Shown: piece after piece, positions 24,960 through 30,900 of the stretch
Layout: the number at the start of each line of letters is the position of its first letter
How positions within the stretch are numbered: the stretch's first letter is position 1
From: Pachyseris speciosa
Lineage: Eukaryota; Cnidaria; Anthozoa; Scleractinia; Pachyseridae
Direction of reading: 5' to 3'
NCBI GenBank assembly: GCA_016490735.1
Contig: JAEMWC010000189.1
Coordinates: forward strand, 645,001-709,000
Length of the DNA stretch: 64,000 nucleotides
Program-made: the position numbers and the translations under genes
The notes under the pieces: model-generated
Seen by the model: the letters and a program-made list of their open reading frames with translations, nothing else
What the model was told of the DNA's origin: nothing
The model's database searches: none

Positions 24960-27900
24960 TTTATTCATATCTATCTGTCTGTCTATCTCAAAACGCATGT
25001 GCAGAGTCATTGTTTGTGCTCGTTAACCTTTGTTTTCTGGCGTTCAATTCTCGTTGCCATTGCCGTCCCCGTTGCTAAAGCTCCCTATATATAAATTACC
25101 AATTCTACAACTTTTGCGTGACTTTGCGATTTATAAATCGCAAGGAACATAGCTTTGCGATTTATAAATCGTAACAACATAACTTTGCCATTTACAAATC
25201 GCAAGGAAGATGACTTTACGATTTATAAATCGCAAGCAGCGTGAATTTGCGATTTATAAATCACAGCATTTTACCTTTTCCCCGCAAATCTGTGATTTAT
25301 AAATTACAAAGGTGTGATTTATCGCAAGTGTGCAAATATAAAACACAAATGCGCGATATCAATCGTAATCGTGCGATTTATAAATCACAAAAATCAAACC
25401 ATTGTTTGTGGGCTCGCTCTTAGTCAGTGGTATTTCAAAAGGAAGAAGCGCAAAAAATATGACGGAAAGCAATACACCACTTTGTTAATGATCAGTTCCT
25501 GGTGAATTATGGGTAGATCCAGCCCTTTGTGGGGGCAAACGGTCAAAATTACAATTTCAAATTTCGTCCTAAAATGGCCGATTGCCCCCAACAAAGGACT
25601 GGATCTACCCACAATTCACCAGGAACTGATCATGTAGCAAAATGGCAAATTCCCTGGTAAGAAGGCTATCCATTGCCGCATCCAGTGAGAGCCATTACAG
25701 AGGCCCTAGCCACTCCAAGACGAAAGGCATGATGTCATGCTTAGACCTAAAGTGGAAGCTCTCACAAACAGACACCCTGGAAATAACGCGTAAAAGGTGT
25801 AAGCGGCCACAGGGGGTGTAAGTGTATGTGTGTGTGTGTGTGTGTGGGGGGGGGGGGGGGGAGGAGGGGGGGAGTGTAAAAAGTATTCGGTGAAATAACA
25901 GTTGCGCTCACACTAGATGTCTCCCGCAAATTATAAAGCTCCTCTTGGGGAAATAGATTTGATCTATTTCATGCTTGCGGTTACACGCTGATAAATTTAC
26001 AAAAGCGCGCGATGATGGTATATCGTCGCGATATTATTGATCTAGATTCTAGATGAAATTGTTGGTTCTGTTTGGGCTAATTCCCTGCAACATTTGTCAT
26101 ACTGAAATAATCCTGCCAGGAGCTCCTGTCCTACTACTTTTAAACTCAGAGGCGAAGTAAGTTCGTATTAAGTCCTTATAGGATATTTCGCCTTTAAGGT
26201 AAAAAAAAAAAATTAATGTGTAACATTAAACATTCTTCAGTTATGTTGTCTCGGTCTACGTTGAAGTCTGTAAATTGCTTCCCCTACGGCAATAGTTACG
26301 AAACCTGCCGGTCACAAAGCTTGTATCATGTACCTGTATTATGCTATATTAAACATTTATTTTTCAACTTGTGCACCCTGGCTTAGAGGTAAAAACTGTC
26401 CAGGAACGCCCCTGATATTTGGAAAAGGTTCTCCACGTTCGAAGAGACACCCTAGCCCAGTAGACGGAGGAAAAGAGACACAGCTGTAAGGCCCGAAGCC
26501 AGCTGACAGACAGGCCAGCATGTGACTTCACCTGCTCCGAGTGTGGAAGGGACTGTCACTCCCGCATTGGTTTGAGCAGCCACAACCGTCGCTGTACTAG
26601 AACCACCACCCAGAGTGCAACTCCATAGTCTCACAGCGAGAAGCAAGATCACGGATTTTTCAATAGAAGCTTAATAACCAGAAGAAATACGACATAACCT
26701 TGATATCATGCCTTTCGTCTTGAGTGCCTAGGGCCTCTAGATCTCCAATGGCTCTCACTGGAAGCGGCAATGGACAGCCTTCTTGCCAGGGAGTTGCTTT
26801 CCGCCATATTTTCTGAACTGCTTGCTTTTGAAATACCACTGACTAAGGGCGAGCCCGCAAACAATGGTTTGCTTTTTGCGATTTATAAATTACACATTTG
26901 CGATTTATATATTGCACACTTGCGATTATAAATCACACCTTAATTCATAAATCGCACATTTACAGGGAAAAGGTAAGATTCTGTGATTTAAAAATCGCAA
27001 TTGCAAAGTTATGTTCCTTGCAATTTATAAATCGTTAAGTCATCTTCCTTGCGATTTGTAAATGGTAAAGTTATGTTGCTTGCGATTTATAAATCGCGAA
27101 GTTACGCAAAGGTTGTACAATTGATAATTTATGGATAGGGAGCTTTAGCAACGAGGACGGCAACGGAAACGAGCACAAAAAGTGACTCTGCACGTGTGTT
27201 TTGGTACATTTCTTTGCCGTCCTCTACAAAACAACAACGTGAAATGACGAAATTTTAGGTTTTCTCCAGAACGTGAGTGCATGACGGTACATTATTTCTT
27301 TATTACATATAACACATTCGGAAAACTACGTGCGAATGGCCCACGGTCAGCAGAGAAAATAGTGTGAAGAATTTACATGAATAAAAGAAGGCTTTAACTA
27401 AAATAATAACAATACTAAGCAAAAGAACGAAAATAATGCTAGAGAGATTACAACTAAAATACAATACTTAACAACTGATTAAGAATACTTAAATTAAACA
27501 ACTAATTATGCCTACTTAACACACACGATGATATAAACCAGTAAACCGCATCACAAATACTCCTAGGAGAAACTATGGAAATTTACTCCTATACCAAATT
27601 ATCGACAGCTAAATTCTCCCATAGTCCTATATCTGGCCGCCCAGGAGCCGATCACTAGGAGCGTACAACTCCCATCTTTTCCCCTCGAAAAAGGGCAGCG
27701 AGGACCGCAATGGGAAAAATAGAGCGCCACAAAGCAATAGGTTTCCAGTCAAAATACTCAGCGCTTGCCGCCTACTATTCGACAATTAATAGTATTGATT
27801 AATTGCGAACGGACTGCATTATTTCAAAATAAATATGAATGTTGCAATCACCCAACCGTAGCCTGAGTGTGACCTCATTTCAAATATCGATTGTTCATCC

Positions 27901-30900
27901 GCCGGTTTATTTCTTACGGCGCTTTAATGTAGGGCAGTTGCACGCTTCTTGTGATCGGTACCTGCTCTGGGGCCGGTTCCTGAAAGGTGTAATAACTCTA
28001 CTCCAGGGATAAATCTGCCTTATTCCAAAACGTATTCCTGGAATAAGGCAGATTTATCCCTGGAATAGAGTTATTACACCTTTCAGGAACCGGCCCCTGG
28101 CCTATTTCTAAATGGCGGCCTTGTTAGAGGAGACAATTTTGGACGAGCTGTTTTCTCTGGAAGTTTCTTTATTATATTCTTCATTGTCAGCCTTTACCAT
28201 ATTTTTTCTTTGGGGGGGGGAGGGTAAGCTACAATGCACCCCCAGCCCACTCCCACAATCCGGGCGAAAAAAGAGAGCTTAGCCAAAACTATTTCCACTG
28301 CTATCACGCTAAATGGGGTTTGATATCCAAATCATCTGTTTTGCACAAATCGTCCACCCCCTTTCAGCTTTAAAGGCCCTAGCAAACGAGGACACATTGT
28401 AGCGGACACATTGTTGCGGACACAAATGTTTCCCTAATTGCTCGCGCGCGCAACATTTGTTGCGGACACAAAATTTGTGGTCGAGACGCAAGAAATCTTT
28501 CTGATTTTTACCAGAAACATTTTGTGTCCGCAACAAATGTTGCGCGCGCGAGCAAACAGGGAAACATTAAGTGTCCGCAACTTTGTGTCCTCGTTTGCCA
28601 GGGCCTTAAATCTTTCTAGTATGTCACTACTTTTGCAAAGACACTGAAGGAAACGTATTTTTTTTTCACGCAGTTGATTCCTCGACGTCGAGAGCAAAAT
28701 GCTTTATAATTATAAGAAAGGTTATAATAGAAATCTGTCTTACCTTCGCATATGTCTCCTTTCCAACCAGCCGGACACGCGCAACTGTAGTTTCCTCCCT
28801 TTTCTTCGTAGCAAGTCCCTCCATTCAAACAGGGATTCGAATCACATGCTTAATAGAAGAAAAGGACACCAAGAAATGTTATCGAGAAGACGAGTGGAGA
28901 AAGCAAATAGATATAATCAACACGCACAACCATGATCACATGCCGGTCGGGGTTGAGCTTGCAAGCAACATTGAATTTAAGTTTAGCTGATGTGACTTTT
29001 CCTCAAAACTGATATTCTCTCCAGATAGAAGAGAAAAACGAGCAACTGCAATTAGTAATACAAACTATATATGCGTTTCAAGGGATGTGAAGTGTCTCAC
29101 TTGAAGATCTTTTTGTAGTATTTATTTGCCACACCACAGACAACATTACTGAAGATTTTGTATGAACAGCAAAAGTAAACACCTATACAAAATTTTCAAA
29201 AGTTATTACAAACAAATGTTGTAAGTGTTTTTTGAAGGAAGCCGGAGAGGAAGAATTAACGATATCAGTGTTAAGAGGGTTGTAAAATTTATGTCGTTGA
29301 TAAAAAAAAGACTGCACCACAGAAAATAGTTTGATGTCAATCCGACAGAAAGGCAAACGAAATGCATGAGAGTTTCTCGTATAATACATATGTATTTGTC
29401 TCTTCTCTTTCACTTTAGAGAGCTCAAATCTTTTTGTGCCTAATACTATCTATTTTAACGACAACCGACGAATTATTTTTTTTTTTTTCAGTTAAAAGGC
29501 CTCTCAGTGAAAGAGAGATAAAATTGTCATGACTTTAACAGTCAACTGTCTGGAGAGATTAGAGTATTAAAAGTCAATTGAAATTACTATGCTTTCATTT
29601 GAAGTTTTTATTTCTGAGATTCAGTACTTTTCATACCTCCGCAAATTTCAGCCAAAGTGGAAACTTCATCAAGCATTTGCTTGATCGTATTAATCTTCTC
29701 CCTCATTTCTTCTTTCAGACTCTTCCTGCTGTAGCTGTCATAACTGAATTTTGTTCCGTGCTCCTCTGTAATGACACGAAGCATCTGTTCATTTCTTTCA
29801 CTTGATAAGAGAAAATGCACTCAACCATCGAAGTGTCAAATTGTATAAAAAAAATACAGATATAGTATATGATGTTCTGTTGTGTAGTATCGCTGTTTAT
29901 TATATGACTGGCTCTTCCAGCAGTCAAGATGAATCAATTCTCCAGCTGTGATTGGCTACCCGCGAGGTCAAGATGGAGCCATCTTGACCGCTCGGGATAA
30001 CCCGTTCGTCCCGCGTTTTATTGTCTTTTAATAGCGTCCTTTGAGTTATATAATAAATAATTTATTGACCAAGCTTGTTCGGTCAAGATGGTGGGATATT
30101 GGCCTCGTTCTTTTTTTGCGTGTTTATGGACCTCGACTTCGTCTCCGTCCATAAACACGCAAAAAAAGAACTTGGCCAATATCCCGCCATCTTGACCTCA
30201 CGCTTGGCCAATAACTCATATATATTTTTTACGAGTTGTGCTGTATTTGTATTAAAATACAAACAAAGAGTAAACATATACAGAGAAGCTACAAACCAAA
30301 AAATCTAATCAGATAATGAGAGATTTATTATCCAGTGTAACTTATCATGATAAGGAACAAAGAAAACCATCAGATGAATTGAGACGGAATGAGCCCGCAT
30401 GCTTTGGGAACCGGTTTTTAAAGTACAAAATAACCTCCAAACTTCCTCCAAACCGGTTTCTTACTATACAACTGTGACCAACTGAACAAATATCGCTAAA
30501 TATTCGTGCTGGTTCGCGCGCTATTTGAACGATACTAACGCCGCGTTTACACGACAGAAAAAAAATTGAACGGATCGGGAAAAAAGGACAACAACTCGGA
30601 TAATTTCTTCCACGTAAACTATACGTACCCTGGCCGTTTTCCATCCGTGCCGTTCTGCGATGGGACCATAGGCGGCTATGGTCCTGTCGCGGAATGGCAC
30701 GGACAATTGGTTCCGTACCCATCTTTTTCGTTTGTCTGCATCATGTAAACGCTTACGTACTCGTTCTAGTTGATGTTTTTTCTGAGCCAGTACTGTGTTC
30801 TCACCATTTGCTTGCTCCTCAGAACATGCTTATTTTAGCTCTATATTCTGGCAATTATGGCCCACAGAACTGAAGAAAAAGGGAGAGAATGAAAAGTCGA

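Larger units (their letters stand above)
22112..25085. mobile_element. MITE, family C, split by a 2.6-kb insertion
   Basis: The left part (22112-22376) and right part (24990-25085) align end to end with the complete copy at 8512-8877. The break falls after GAAATGTACCA and resumes at AAAACGCATGTGCAGAG. The right end CTCCC is followed by TA. Everything between belongs to later insertions. Confidence 0.85.
24990..27210. repeat. Long inverted repeat (about 2.2 kb) with palindrome-rich arms
   Basis: Left arm 24990-25770 and right arm 26690-27210 match in reverse complement, in order: family C MITE ends (GGGAGCTTTAGCAACG), the GATTTATAAATC palindrome clusters, GGGCTCGCTCTTAGTCAGTG, CGGAAAGCAA, CCCTGGTAAGAAGG, and CGAAAGGCATGAT. 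The spacer (25770-26690) has a GT/G-rich tract and a zinc-finger relic. The left arm has an extra MITE at 25490. Confidence 0.85.

Noticed and set aside
25120..27110. Regularly spaced repeats as a CRISPR-like array
   Set aside because: Repeats are palindromic and degenerate, spacers are similar to each other, and the cluster is mirrored inside a eukaryotic inverted repeat with no cas genes.
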